From Phoebastria nigripes (Eukaryota > Chordata > Aves > Procellariiformes > Diomedeidae), in assembly GCA_035582835.1 (NCBI GenBank), contig JAYKAV010002955.1:1005707-1069706 (forward strand): 64,000 nucleotides of DNA. The letters are read 5' to 3'. Shown here in pieces: positions 1 through 11,515 of the stretch. Every line of letters starts with the position of its first letter. Position 1 is the stretch's first letter. The notes below the pieces were generated by a model, which saw only the letters and a list, made by a program, of their open reading frames with translations, did no database searches and was not told the origin of the DNA. A program made the position numbers and the translations under genes.

Positions 1-573
1 AACTGCATCAGATTTTATATCTTCTAAGAGAGAAAGTAAAATAAACAGAGTATATCCAGAAACCAATCCTGATACTGACAGGGGATGTTAAAAACAATTT
101 TAAAACAATCAGAAATGTTCAACTGAAAATTTCTTTGATGGAAAATGCAGGTTCTGCAAAAAATAATATTCCAGCTTTGATTGGTAAAAATGAAACAAAA
201 TCTGTCACTATGGTTTGGATCTACCGAATAAAAAAATAAATCTCTCTTTAAAAATTAATCCAAACTCTTTCAGGGGTGGCTGCCGCCAGTTTAAGCTTTT
301 GTGCTTCAGTTGGCTCCTGTTAGCTGTGGATCAATGCCGCTTATAAATGGGGTATGCCAACAATGTGTGGACAGTCCTGGAAACTCTCCTTCCCACTGCT
401 TTTTCCTTACATCTCTAATTTGCTGCTCTCAGGAGCTCTCTGCTAGCTGTATGAATGGCAGACGGGGGGAAGGAATTTTCTATTAATCAACCAGACGCTG
501 ACAGAAACACCTGAGCAGTTAGTGTTCGTGCTTTTCATCACGGCAGGAATTTTGGAAGAAAAAAGGCAATCCT
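1..573. other. Noncoding stretch, no gene seen
   Basis: AT-rich sequence with only short open frames (the longest about 61 codons, 301-486) that show no domain or signal. No repeat family was recognised. It ends at the left arm of the 38-bp inverted repeat. Confidence 0.55.
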
Positions 574-611
574 AAGTCTTCCCGTTGGAAGGGAGAAGCA
601 AGGAAGGGGTG
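574..611 (+). repeat. Left arm of perfect 38-bp inverted repeat
   Basis: These 38 bases are the exact reverse complement of 1006-1043, compared base by base. The arm begins AAGTCTTCCCG and ends AAGGGGTG. Identity stops abruptly on both sides. A 38-bp exact match this close cannot be chance. It could be the terminal inverted repeat of a small nonautonomous DNA element of about 470 bp, a template-switch duplication, or an assembly or amplification artefact. I see no matching target-site duplication outside the arms (left flank GCAATCCT, right flank CCGTCATA), which weakens the transposon reading. Confidence 0.9.
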
Positions 612-1005
612 ATGTTCTCCAAGTACAACAAGCTGCTTACGCACTAGTAAGGTTTTGTATTTCAGAGCAAGTTTTCAAGCCTGAACCCAGGTATGGTTGT
701 GCTGAAGACCACCAATAATGGGAATGTGTGCACCTCTGTGTTGCTCAGAACATCTGTCTTTGAAATGTTGAGATCTTTTCCCTACTTGATTCAACATTCA
801 TTTGTGTCCCTTTGAATTGTCAGGGTGTTGAATTGTCCTTGTCTAGTTTGACTGCTTCCCTGGATGAAAGACGTCTCTCCTGGTGCATGATGGTTATAGG
901 ATTCCCAGGATACCCTGAAGTTATTCCTCCAGCTGGGAGGAATCTGTCAATGCTGCATAGTCCACACAAAGAACCGGGCCAGCAGACACAACTGGAAATG
1001 TGAAG

Positions 1006-1043
1006 CACCCCTTCCTTGCTTCTCCCTTCCAACGGGAAGACTT
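1006..1043 (-). repeat. Right arm of perfect 38-bp inverted repeat
   Basis: This is the reverse-complement partner of 574-611, beginning CACCCCTTCC and ending GGGAAGACTT. The 394-bp spacer between the arms shows no recognised mobile-element sequence. The arms could form a long hairpin stem in single-stranded DNA or RNA. Confidence 0.9.
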
Positions 1044-2036
1044 CCGTCATAGTTTAGATGAAGAAGATACAAGATACTCCTACAGGATGGAGAGGCTACT
1101 TTTTAATGAAGGAATNACTCAAATCAGCAAATCCTGCTGACCATGAGAAAGCTTCTCTTCCTTGCTTTCTTCATGTAATATTGAAGCAATTTAATACATA
1201 AAAACAATATTCCAAAGGTTGCAATTGTAATATCTTTGAATCCACTTACCTCCTACTTAACTTTCTTCTGCCATAGTAAAGTTGCTCATGCTTGTGATAG
1301 CTTTAGCTCCTAGCCATGTAAACTCCCTTTATGATCAATGGAGATGAAAGCATGTCATGTCAGAGCACTTCATCCCATTCTTAGGGGGTACCTGAGAGTG
1401 TCCTGTTTGGCCAGACACCTACACCGCAGATGTTGATGTCTGGTGAGATGAAGACACTCTGTTCCATGGCTGTCTTTTTAGCCCAGTTATAGCTAATTAC
1501 AAGAGGGTTGAACAGGTCTTTTAAATTATCCACCCAAAAATTACTCAGTAAAGTTACAAATTTCATAACACTTTCTTGCCTTTTTTTTCTTGTAAAGCAA
1601 TTATTATCCTCTCTTAATTAAGATGTCACAGACTCCAAGGTGTGTTGATAACAGTATTTCAGGTTGTCATTTCATGCTCTAATCATGTATCAATTACTTT
1701 CTCGGCTGCCTGGACTGAAGAGTTTGCCTGTTTAAAATATTTTGGAATCCTTCCACTCTGGCTTTTCTCTAGATTTTTCATGGCATTGAAAAGCACAGTT
1801 GGACACTTATCCTGCTCAGTGGAGTCCTCAATTTTGTTTCCACCTGGAATCACACACCAGTGCTTGTGGGGCAGTTAACTTGACTGAAGGAAGTATTATG
1901 GAATTGATCCTCTGAACTTGGTGAAAATCTACTTAAGAGGTAAGTTCCAGTTGATCACAGATTCTAAATCTCTCTCTTTTTGGGTTGCTTTTTTGCAGGA
2001 ACACCAAATTTTATTTAAACAGTTTCCACTTAAGTC

Positions 2037-2058
2037 ATGCATAATATTTATTATGCAT
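2037..2058. repeat. 22-bp palindrome with 10-bp arms
   Basis: The arm ATGCATAATA is followed by TT and then its exact reverse complement TATTATGCAT. Each half carries an ATGCATAAT sequence, which resembles POU/homeodomain half-sites. With 10-bp arms and a 2-nt centre, fewer than one such site is expected by chance in 64 kb. A regulatory role is inference only. Confidence 0.6.
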
Positions 2059-4721
2059 AGAGGATTTATTCTACCAGTCTCCANATGCATCTCAAAAGCA
2101 GGTAAATGTGATAAATTCAATATAACAGTAGACAGTAACTTGACGCTGATGCTGGAAACCAAACAGTGAACTACATCAGTGATTTGCTGTATGGATGGTT
2201 GTGATTACCAGTGATATAACAAATTGCAGCAAACCCAGTCTGCAAGGATCTCCACAAATGTCTTGCAGAGTTCTACTTTGTTTGCAAGCTTGAACAACTA
2301 GCTGGGAAGAACAAATGTGTTAAGGGTGAATCCAGGTTGGTTGGGAAGATTTGAGCTGCCCCTAAATAGGAACTTTTTTCCGTCATGTCTCCCACCAGGC
2401 TGGATCTGCTCAGAGCTTTGTTGGCTGCCCTGGAGATCAGAGGCACAGCCTGGGGCAGGGTCCTGCTGGTGGTTCACCGAGCAGCACCAGCAGGAAGGAC
2501 CNGCTCTTGGCCCCTCTGCTGCAGCAGAAAGACCAGCAGGATAGGAGACAACTCTTCCACTTTCTCTCCTCCGAGCCACCACATCAGAAATATTAATGAA
2601 GGAGGATGGTACAGCCTTGGCAGCCTGTTCTTGGGAGGGGCTCATCTACCTATGGTCTAAGGCCAGCCTTGACTGACCAATTGAGTTTGTACAGGGTTGT
2701 ATAATGCCATGTTTCACATTAGGTAAGTACTAAGCGCTGATACAGGTGTTGCATTCCCATTAGTGCCTTATTCTTAACCTGTGTTTTAAACGTCTTTTAT
2801 TTCACTGGTCTTGATAGTGGTGTTTCCAGATGTTGGGATCTGGGTTTTTTTAGCGCCTCTAATAGAAGTAAGTCTAGTATGCAGATTGCTGATAAAATAA
2901 GCTGCCTTTAAGTGGGAAAAAACGGTGATGTTTGTCGAATCTCAAGTGCTTTTATGACCATTAACACCAGAGGGCCATATCTAATTGCTATTTTAAGTAC
3001 AGGTCATAACTGGTACGCAGGAGCTGTAGACAGCAGGGACAGAAACTTGGGTCCAGACTGTCTCTTTGTGTTGCCCAAGTGTGCTCCTACTTATGGGTTA
3101 AGTCAGGAGCAAGGGCCTGACTTAAGTTGGCTGCTATATATATCCCNTGGTATCATGTCAACAAAACAGCCTTGGCTCCTTCCTAAAGGCTTTGACACAG
3201 TGAGCAGAGAAGGTGTGGGATATCTCTGCAACGGAGGCACAAGTGTCTGAGGGCTACTGGTGATACAGGGACACAGAGTACACTGTGCTTCANGTACCTG
3301 TTTGTGGTCTTAGACGCAGCCACTTCGTAGAAGTGGAGCCGAGGTGGCTGGACCATACAGTAACTGCTCACCCTACAGCACCTTCGTCAGTCAGGGAATT
3401 GCTGCTCCCTGAATGAGTATAAATGACTTTCTGCAGGGTCATCTAGAGATGTGAATTCTGTTTTCTCAAGTCAGTATCACCAGATCCCCAAGAGCATTTG
3501 ACCTCATTCAATGCACATAACACTTTAGGCCATGATCTATATGAGGCCCCAAGAGATGGTGTAACAGTGTTATATTGGCAGGTGCGTTGCCACAATCTAT
3601 TAGGGCTAGGTTGTATCTGCGAGGCTTTATAGAAAATGTGTCTGCTGTGGTTTCTTTGGCCTTTATTGCATTCACCCACCCCATCTGTTATTTTCGTGAA
3701 GAAGAAACTCGCATGAATCATCTGATGACCATTTTAGAAAGATTCAGCTGTGGGGCTGATATTCCAGTTTGCGGAGCAGGGCCGGTACTGCAGGGATATA
3801 TAATTTCAGAGTGGTGTCAGTATTTCATACAGCTGCAGCCCTCTCTGCTGACTGGGATTTATAGGAGTAATGAAATGCTCTAGCATTTCCATGGACTTCC
3901 AGGCTGAATCAGAAACACTAAACACTAAAATCTGCCCTTCGTGCTATTGACATCTACAGTGCAAGTTCCCATCCAACTAAACTCCAAGCCTAAATTTCAG
4001 AGTGGTTAGTTAAATTAAACAGGCGTTGAGGAGCTGAGTGGATTGGGAATGGGCGGTAGAAGTTGTCTGGGGTTTTATAAATTGTCCGCAGTGGTCCCTT
4101 GTGCATGGGATGGCCCCTTCTGCACTGTGGAGCTGTGCTGTGTCCGGCGAGAGCAGCTCCAGCTGGGTAGCAGGTGTGCAGCAGCAGTGACCTGGTTTGG
4201 GAGCGACCTCCGCTAACCTCCCCGGCATGCCAAGATAAAGATTGGCCATATGTTCCAACGCACACTCNTGCCGAAAGGTCATCTTCCAAGTGGTCTTGGA
4301 GAGAAGCTGCACTCCTGTGGAAAAAACGTCTTAAGATATCCCAGGAAAAGAGAAAACCACTGCTCCAACACTTTTCTGCATGGATAGATAATGTAAAACA
4401 AAGGTGTTTAAACATCAGGGGTAATTCAGTGCTGCTTGATTCCTAGCTGTGTCATTTAAAAGCTTTTGGATGTAAAGGGAGGAAAATGAAGCATACAGCT
4501 GAAGGTCCCAGTACTGCTGAATAAACCAAGAGACAAGATGTCCTGTGCTCCCACAGCCCTGCTTGAAGTACCATCGTAGGGTTTCAAGGCACTGAGATGC
4601 GAGTCCTGAGAGGCTGTTGAAAAGTCCTGGCTGCTGTGGTAGAAGTGGGAAGGTCAGTCTGGAACCCATGGTGATGGTTTGTGGCTCCATTTTTGGAAAT
4701 CAGTTTTGGCTCTTCAGAGCC

Positions 4722-4768
4722 CTTTTCAAGCTGAAAAGCATTGGGACTTAGACTCCTAAAGCCCTGGT
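4722..4768. repeat. Possible scrap of an old reptile-type interspersed repeat
   Basis: The phrase ATTGGGACTTAGACTCCTAA follows a TTTTCAAGCTGAAAA segment. This resembles a widespread amniote repeat that I remember as containing 'ATGGGACTTAGGCTCCTAA'. The match is short and from memory, so the family is not named. Confidence 0.3.
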
Positions 4769-6551
4769 AGAGAAAGATTCTTGTATCTTTTTCCTATTTA
4801 ATCACCCCACTTTGATTTTCAGTAATGTTGGTGAAAGTTGAATGCCTTACCAGAAGTTAACTGCCTAAGTACCCTGCAGACTGAGATCCAAGTCATGTCT
4901 GAAAAGGAAAGCATTCCCACCTGACTTACATGCCTTTGGAAGTGTTAGCTATCATCTGAGCAATAAAATATCCTACAGGCACTTGAAAATTGCACATGGG
5001 AAAGTACCTCTTATTGTATTAGTCCCAATTTCTGCATAGCTGAGAGAGACACTAGGTAATATCCAATTGCAGCTAGAAATAAAAGCCACATGATTACAAA
5101 GGCAGCTAAACACTCTTTTCTGTTNACTCTTTGGAAGCGGGACCATCTTTTCAGTGCTGCCATTCATTCTCGCTTATCACATTTCCATCACTAAACCTTG
5201 CAGTCAAGTCCTTATCTGCAGCTTATAAAGCGCTGTTCTCTGCCTCACCTTTCCTGTGTGAGAAATCTGCAAGCGTGAGTGCACCAAAGCAGTCTGAAAA
5301 GAATTTATAGGCTTCCTGCATATTCGTGTGGTTACTTACACAACCTTAAACAATTTTATTATTCTATCTGTGCTTTTTGGGCTTGCGGAGCTGGGGCTGT
5401 GTACACACCGCATTTGCTGTGCTCACGTCGGCCCTTGGCAGAGAGCTTGCTGTAGTCCTTTCCCCATGGGAACATCAGCAGTGCCTGCCCCAGCTCCAGG
5501 GGTACAGGGACCTGAAGCTGTGGCTGAGCCGCTGGCCTCGGTGTGTACATACTTCTTGCCTACTCAATCTGGTGGAAAAATGGCTCTGATGACTCATTTC
5601 TCACATGGTCATTTTTATTTAGCAGTCCCAGTCATCCTGAAAGAGAAAACTGCCTACAAGCCTCTGGAGTTGCAGAAATCTCCCCCTGACCCCCCTCTAA
5701 CCCGGTGGAGGGAGGATGTGTGTCTGGTGGGGAATAGGAGGGGGCAGCTGCGTTGCCCGCTGTGCTTTGGTGACCCTCTTTTCTGCTGGAGTTGCAGTGC
5801 CAGAGGGGAGCCGGGGGTCTGCTGCAGAGTAACGAAGGGCACTCTTGGCCGACGGATCGGCCAGCGGGCTTGTTGCAAAAAAAGGGAGACTTTGGCAAAA
5901 GACATTTCTGAGACGTGTGTTTCTCTGTTGGTGGAACAACTGAGCATGTTATTCTGGTGGTATAAGTTAAAACTGCACGTTCTGGCTTTAGCTTGTACCA
6001 AAGCCAGGCAGAGCGTGGGGAGGGAGCTTTGAGTTAAGCACTTGATCAGTCATATTATAAAACCTCAAAACTAAGCCAGAAGGCNACCTCGGTTCGAGTT
6101 CCAGAAGGGAAGCAGGAGCACACATCGTCTGTTGGCCCGTCTTTGCTGGACCTTTTCATTCATGTGCTCTGGACACGTCAGTGCACGACAGCCCCTCCAC
6201 CAACAGATAATTCAAGCTTGTTTTCCCCAAAGTGCAGTGCTGGATGTGTTGAACTGAGATAACAGCCAGCAGTGGGAAGCACATGGGCCCTGACATGCTG
6301 AGTGTGCTTTTTAAATTTTAGGATTGTGTCTCTCTTGGCCCCTGGCCATAGTTTGGGGTGCAATGGAGACCTGGAGTCATAATTTCTGAAAGTCCACGTA
6401 AATCTGTAGCTTTCTCACCTGCAGACTCATCTGTGGCCTCAAGTACTTGATATGAAGGTGTCTGCAAATGCATCTGAACACCTCCAGGCAAGGTAAAATG
6501 ACCCTCATTTCACTATTGTATAAAGCCATATTATGGTCTCAGCTTATATGC

Positions 6552-7040
6552 TTCCTGCAGATCTGGCCACACTCTCTCAAGGGCACCAGGTAGAACTGGA
6601 AAAGGTCCAAGGATTGGTAATGTCTATGGAAGAACGAGGGCCTTCGGAGGAGGTCCTCTCCAGGGTTAGGGTTTGCTCAGCCGAGTGTGATGATCTTGAC
6701 TCATTGCTATTTTGCACAAAGCAAGAACTAGTAGCAATGAAACAATCTGACTGAAGTAGTTTTTACCCAGAATATAACTGAGGTCACTGACCTTCTTGGC
6801 ACAGGCTGTTGCAAAAGCAAAGGTGGATTCAGAAAGGGCTTTGACAAATTTTGAGGTACATGGTGGCAACTGAAAAAACAGGGGTCCAGATGCAACCTCC
6901 TGCTCGAGCTGTTGCTAAACTCCTGGTTTGCCAGAAGCTTGGGGGTTTGGCCAAGAGTTACGTCCTCTCCTTCCCCATGTAAGTCACAGGACACTGGGCT
7001 CTGGGTGGACCTTTGCTCTGACTAATGTTCAGGCTCTAAC
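6552..7040 (+). mobile_element. Ancient CR1-type LINE, 3' end (degenerate)
   Basis: The order of recognisable blocks follows the 3' part of old amniote CR1 elements. A 'TCTGGCCAC...CTCTC' block is followed by 'GAACTGGAAAAGGTCCAA' (about 6593-6612), then a 'GGATTCAGAAAGGG...GACAAATTT' block (about 6825-6850), 'GATGCAACCTC...GCCAGAAGCTTGGG' (about 6888-6942) and 'GGACACTGGGCT...GGTGGACCTTTGCTCTGAC' (about 6989-7021). The reading frame is broken many times. A 73-codon open frame at 6533-6754 is a fragment of this decayed element and not a gene. CR1 encodes an endonuclease/reverse transcriptase (ORF2), and none of its catalytic motifs survive here. The assignment rests on remembered consensus and not on a search. 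Confidence 0.7.
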
Positions 7041-7727
7041 ACTTGGAGTTTACCTGGCAGCAAGTCCCAATGATGTAAGCTAAAATTCAAGTGCCAGCAC
7101 TTGTCAGGGATGTGACATTTGTTTGGATTGTCTTGGTTAGTGTAATTTTTATTCTGTGTATTGAGTTATACACCCTAGTATTGTTTCTGCAGTAAAACAG
7201 TCACACCCTGCTAGCATTTTTGTGGCCTACAGATCTTCTATTTCCTTGATTCTTGCTCATATATGGTCATGAGACTGAGCAGCGACAGCTGGGGTTTGAA
7301 AAAGCAAGTAGTGATTTTCTGTATGCGCAGGAAGATAACTTCAGCGAAGTTTCAATTTCAGAAAGTGCTGACCTTTGAAGCCTTTTTAAGATTAGGTCAG
7401 GCTGGACAGCTCAGAACAGAAGGGTCCAAAATCACCAATCACTTGAAAAACTGGCGCTAAAGCCACCAGAAATAAGTCAACCCTCGCATAAAAGCTGCAG
7501 ATAATTATTACCTGCATAATAATGTGATTCGCAAGTTTGCTTTAATCATTATGCAAATGAAAGTTAAGCCCTCACTTACAGTGTGATAGATTTGATGTCA
7601 TTTATCCTGTATAACAAAACCGATTCATTAAAGTTTCCCGGCATTTGGCAATCAGCAAAGGCCTGATTTTGCCTCTGTGATGAAATGACTCAAGGCATAA
7701 ATACAGTGTTTCTTGGTGTGCATAATA
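7041..7727. other. Noncoding stretch, possible conserved element
   Basis: No gene is seen. The part at about 7495-7700 is AT-rich with several homeodomain-type TAAT cores and a perfect octamer ATGCAAAT at 7551-7558, the classic POU-factor site. Its texture suggests a possible conserved noncoding element, but no alignment is available. Confidence 0.4.
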
Positions 7728-7937
7728 ATCATAGAATCATAGAATGGTTTGGATTGGAAGGGACCTTAAAGATCCCCTAGTTCCAAGCCCCCTGCCATGG
7801 GCAGGGACACCTTCCACTAGACCAGGTTGCTCAAAGCCCCATCTAACCCGGCCTTGAACACTTCCAGGCATGGGCCATCTACAACTTCTCTGGGCAACCT
7901 GTTCCAGTGCCTCACCACCCTCATAGTGAAGAAGTAA
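7728..7937 (-). mobile_element. Short 5'-truncated CR1 LINE, 3' tail
   Basis: Read on the plus strand, it opens with repeated 'TCATAGAA' units (the reverse of the CR1 terminal octamer), then 'GGTTTGGATTGGAAGGGACC' and 'CTTCCACTAGACCAGGTTGC'. It ends near 'CCAGTGCCTCACCACCCTCA'. These are hallmarks of the 3' untranslated and last coding part of an avian CR1. Only about 210 bp are present, which is typical of the strong 5' truncation in this family. Divergence looks lower than in the ancient copies, so it is probably a bird-era insertion. A 72-codon minus-strand frame here (7737-7955) is incidental. Confidence 0.9.
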
Positions 7938-10680
7938 TGCTGGTGTGTAGTTCATGTTTTTAAGTGTTATTCTAATTGGAGAGAAGTGAAATAAGAAAAC
8001 TTACCATAAACTTTACACCTTTGTCATTGAAGATTGGCTAAGTGGAGTTTTCGTTCCTCTGTGACTACTGAGATAGCATTTTCAGCTGTAGCTACCTGGC
8101 TTGGGTGTCCAGACCACGTGTGTCGTGCGGAGAGGTGGAAGGTGAGGTCTGTGTCGGGGAGTCCAGGACGTGACCCCCTCCATTTGCAATCTTCCCGCTT
8201 GCTCGTGATGCTGCCAGCCGCTGCCGTACTCTGCTGGCAGTGCCAGGCCCTGGTCAGCCACGTCTCTCCTGGGCTCCTTCGTGCCTTCGTCCCCACCTCT
8301 GTGGGACAGAGCGTGACCTTGGGGTGCGATTGCCCGCACCCCGCGTCCCAGCAAGCACCCACGAAATCTCTAAAGCGAGATCTGCTCCGGACGTGAACCA
8401 GAACAAGAGAGCTCAGTTTTCCTGGGGACAGGGAGCAGGAGGCAAAGATTTGCAAGCAAAACTGCCCCTTGCCTCTGTAGCAGACCCTGTTGAGCAAGTT
8501 TGCCTGCTCTTGGGCCAGACACAGCTTTCCCATCCACCCCAGTATTTCTACCTTGCCCACACCAGAGCTGCAAGGACAAGGTCGGCAGACAACCTTCTTC
8601 CCTGCTGCCAAACTACAACAATTTAGAGCAGCATACATCACTTGTGATCAAAATTACCTGTAGATATCATCTGTTGCCACTCAGTAACCAGCTAGCTTGG
8701 TGTCCTCAGGGTTTCTTCTTGCTGATCACTGTTGGTGGTACCCACAGGTCTGGAGAAGGTCAGAAGGAACCTCTGGCAAACACACGGACGCAATGCTTCG
8801 TTCCTGGGCTGTGTTTTCTCACTGCTTGCGCCCTGCCCCGCAGGGCTGTGAATGCTTCCCGGAGGTATTTCCATCAGTGAGCACTGCACGCCTCAATTAG
8901 ATGCCTAAGATCAGAGCTTGATTTCCCTGTGGAGAGTGGGAGGGACTTGCAGGGCCTTCAAGGTACTTGGTGTGTGTGTCCCTCTGATGCAAGGGAGATT
9001 TTCCTTTCCNGTACCTCCATATGACATCTAGCAGAGTAGCACCCCACCCTCCTGAAGTGCTGCGATACATGCCTGGATGCTCACTCACAGCTGAAAGGCC
9101 AGGTTAGACGGGAGCACCAGCAACGCCTCCCAAGGGATATGCAGGTGCTGTAACAGTATTCGCTGTACATCTTGAAAAACACCATTTTCAGCTGCGAGCC
9201 GGTGCGGCTCCAGTCGGCTGCAACCCTGACAGTGTTTGCAACACTCCGGTCGATTCACTAGTGCTGTTTGTTTGAACGAGGAACTCTTTTGTTGCTCTGT
9301 CAAAGTCTCGCTGACATAGCCTGCAGCTATGAACAAATGTTGTGTGGCTGCAAGCTGGAGCACTGAAGAGGCAGGAAGCGTGTTCAATATTGATAAAGAG
9401 CAGAACAGGGGCTTGTTTAAATTGTGCACAGACAACTCTTCCATAATTAAGGGAGCAACAGACTTGCCTACAAATGAGATTACTAACAAAAGCAGGAGAC
9501 ACACATGACATGCAGCCTGATACACGCCTGTGAGCAGAAGTGATGGTGAAAGCGACCTGAGATGATTCCCGAGGACGAGCTGTATGTGCCCGTTGTTCCT
9601 TTGTTTCCAGCTGGCAGCGCGGCTGTACGGAAATCTCATGCTATGTTCTCAGCTATTAAACAGTATGTACCTTGAGCCCTAACTGGAAGCGGAGCCCCCT
9701 CGTATGAGGCCCTGTACCCTTTCTAGTGCTCTTGTTCATGCTGGAATGATTCAGCCTGCAAACGGAGCAGGTGGAGTAAGGGATCAAATCAACTTACATG
9801 CGCGGTCCCTATTCACAGAGGCTAACATATGTATGTGATTGCTTCCTTCCTATCTGCAGCTTTATGCTATGTTTGTTCTTGGGAATGTGTGCCTGTGAAG
9901 GGTCCAGTGCTGTGCCTTAATACTTAATAAAATGAAGACTTCTGCCGGGCAGCAAAAAATGGGATTAGGGCAACTACTGGGAGAGGTAGCTTGGATGCTG
10001 CTGGAGTTGAGTGTGGGATTTACTTCTAATACTTATGAGTGCCTGATGCGCATAGGTTACAACTGCAGCATTAGAGATGTGCCCACCTGCTAACCATCCT
10101 CTTCCAGATGCCACTTGCTCTGTATTCCCTTCTTTCTAACTTTTGGGTGCCTTTCCCCAAGCAGAAACTTTGAAAAGAATTTGCAGACCCCTCTAATTGC
10201 ACCAGGCCATTTTAAGTCGTGATCCCATGGTCCAGGCCATACTGATGCATACTTGTCTCATCCTGGAGTCCCCGTGAAGTCATGCGGGTTTCGCTTCAAT
10301 GTTCTTCTGGTCATTGAGGGTTCAAGTGCGCTGATCTGCTCACAGGACGAGGGCCAGCACGGGCAGCCTGCTATCCTCACAGATCTCATCGAGCACTGTT
10401 TAAAATGGGCACAGGCATCCAGGTCTGTGCCAATGTTGTAATTTAGCAGCTGGCATATTTAAATGCTTGCAAGTGGGATCAATCTTTTTTTAATCATTTA
10501 TGTTTAATTATTGTTTCCAGCTAGCGCTCTCGCGTTTTATTGCTAGCAAGTTTCTAAAGAATATTTTTTAAGCTTGAACTGAAAAGCCTAATATCACCCA
10601 GCAAGGAAGAGCTTGTAACACTTCAGTTAGGAGACTTCTCCCATGCTTGGACCTCCTGGGCAGGTCAAGGGTTGAATTCA
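7938..10680. other. Unique noncoding stretch, no supported gene
   Basis: Moderately GC-rich. It holds two longer open frames without recognisable homology: 205 codons at 8024-8641 and 184 codons at 9085-9639, both minus strand. The second has one hydrophobic run (VCLLLLLVISFVG) but no other feature. Both compete with open frames elsewhere and neither has splice or family evidence. The part at 10440-10560 is AT-rich with homeodomain-like cores. Confidence 0.45.
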
Positions 10681-11030
10681 CTGAATTATTTTGGTTGGAA
10701 GATGTCTGGTCTGGCTTCTGCTTAGAGCCGGGCCATCCTCAAAGCAGGCTGAGGTTCCTCAAGCCTTGCCCAGTCAAATTTTGGTTATTTCCAAAGAAGA
10801 AGATTTTACAGCCCTAGTTACAGTACCAGTCGGTCCCCATGCTGTACTGCTGTATAGGGTTATTCCATCCCAGATGCAGGACTTGGTATTTGCTATGTTG
10901 AACTCCACAAGGTTCCCATCAACCTGTTTCTCCAGCCTGTCCAGGTCCTTCTGAAGAGAGCCCTGTCCTCCAGTGTGACAACCACTTAATCCAGTTTGGT
11001 GGTGTTGCGAACTTGGTGAGAATGTGCAGA
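10681..11030 (-). mobile_element. Old CR1 LINE fragment with internal deletion
   Basis: On the plus strand, 'TTTTGGTTGGAAGATGTCTGGTC' (10688 on) and 'CTCAAAGCAGGCTGAGG' match the reversed CR1 3' end. After about 10825 the similarity jumps to a segment that lies further inside ORF2: 'CAGATGCAGGACTTGGTATT', 'TTGAACTCCACAAGGTTCC' and 'TCTCCAGCCTGTCCAGGTCC' (about 10870-10952). The region that should lie between is missing, so the copy carries an internal deletion. No open frame survives. Confidence 0.75.
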
Positions 11031-11515
11031 GAGCTGGCCAAGCAGAGATGATGGTAGGATGTGGCTTGTTGCTATGTAATGTAATGGGTCTGGCTTAAAA
11101 AACACATAGGGAAGTAAAGATTTGGGTCCTCCAGCACCCTTCCCTGAAAGAAAAGGGGTCAAGGAGCTGGTGAGTTTTGCTGTGGCAAGCGGCTCAGGGT
11201 GGCACGTTTCTCTGGATATTAAGACATGCATTGCCTTTCTGTTGTCCTGGAAGAAGAGCGTTCACCAGGGTCACTGTTCAAAGACCCCTGCTATTGTATG
11301 TGGCTAAAAGGAAACACCATGGACTCACAGAGCTTTTTGGCACCCCCCCTATTTCCTAATAAATATTTAATTTCTCATTAAGTAATTAGCATTTAATTGT
11401 TATTGCTCAGTATAATTACCTTTCCTGAACTCTCTATTTACCTGGGCTATGGAGAGAACAAACATTAAAGACCCANCTGATTTCAGCCGCCTGATATAAG
11501 CCATTCCCTTCCATT
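11031..11515. other. Noncoding stretch, no gene seen
   Basis: About 485 bp lie between two CR1 fragments. The part at 11345-11425 is very AT-rich with several TAAT/ATTA cores. Nothing else was recognised. Confidence 0.5.

Larger units (their letters stand above)
1044..6551. other. Unique noncoding stretch, no supported gene
   Basis: No exon, RNA gene or well-preserved repeat was recognised. The longest open frame (5328-6032, plus, 234 codons) lies in GC-richer DNA, with competing open frames of 63 to 115 codons on the other strand. It has no recognisable domain, so I treat it as chance. Within the stretch are a 22-bp palindrome (2037-2058) and a possible old interspersed-repeat scrap near 4722-4768. 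Confidence 0.5.

Noticed and set aside
574..1043. Classical hAT or mariner transposon bounded by the 38-bp repeats
   Set aside because: No TA or 8-bp target duplication and no CAG/CAGG-type terminus. Kept only as an unexplained inverted repeat.
3320..3336. Short hairpin CCACTTC-GTA-GAAGTGG
   Set aside because: Seven-base arms are expected several times by chance in 64 kb.
5328..6032. 234-codon open frame, plus strand, the longest in the window
   Set aside because: No recognisable domain, signal or splice context. Several opposing frames are open through the same GC-richer DNA, which points to base composition.
6088..6103. tRNA B-box-like GGTTCGAGTTCC
   Set aside because: No A box at the right distance upstream and no cloverleaf pairing around it.
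6533..6754. 73-codon frame that resembles a coiled-coil exon
   Set aside because: It lies mostly inside the ancient CR1 3' region (6552-7040), which explains the sequence.
8024..8641. 205-codon open frame, minus strand
   Set aside because: No family motif. Overlapped by open frames of 120 and 128 codons on the other strand.
9085..9639. 184-codon minus-strand frame with a hydrophobic run
   Set aside because: One hydrophobic stretch is not enough. No signal-peptide context, splice sites or homology that I recognise.
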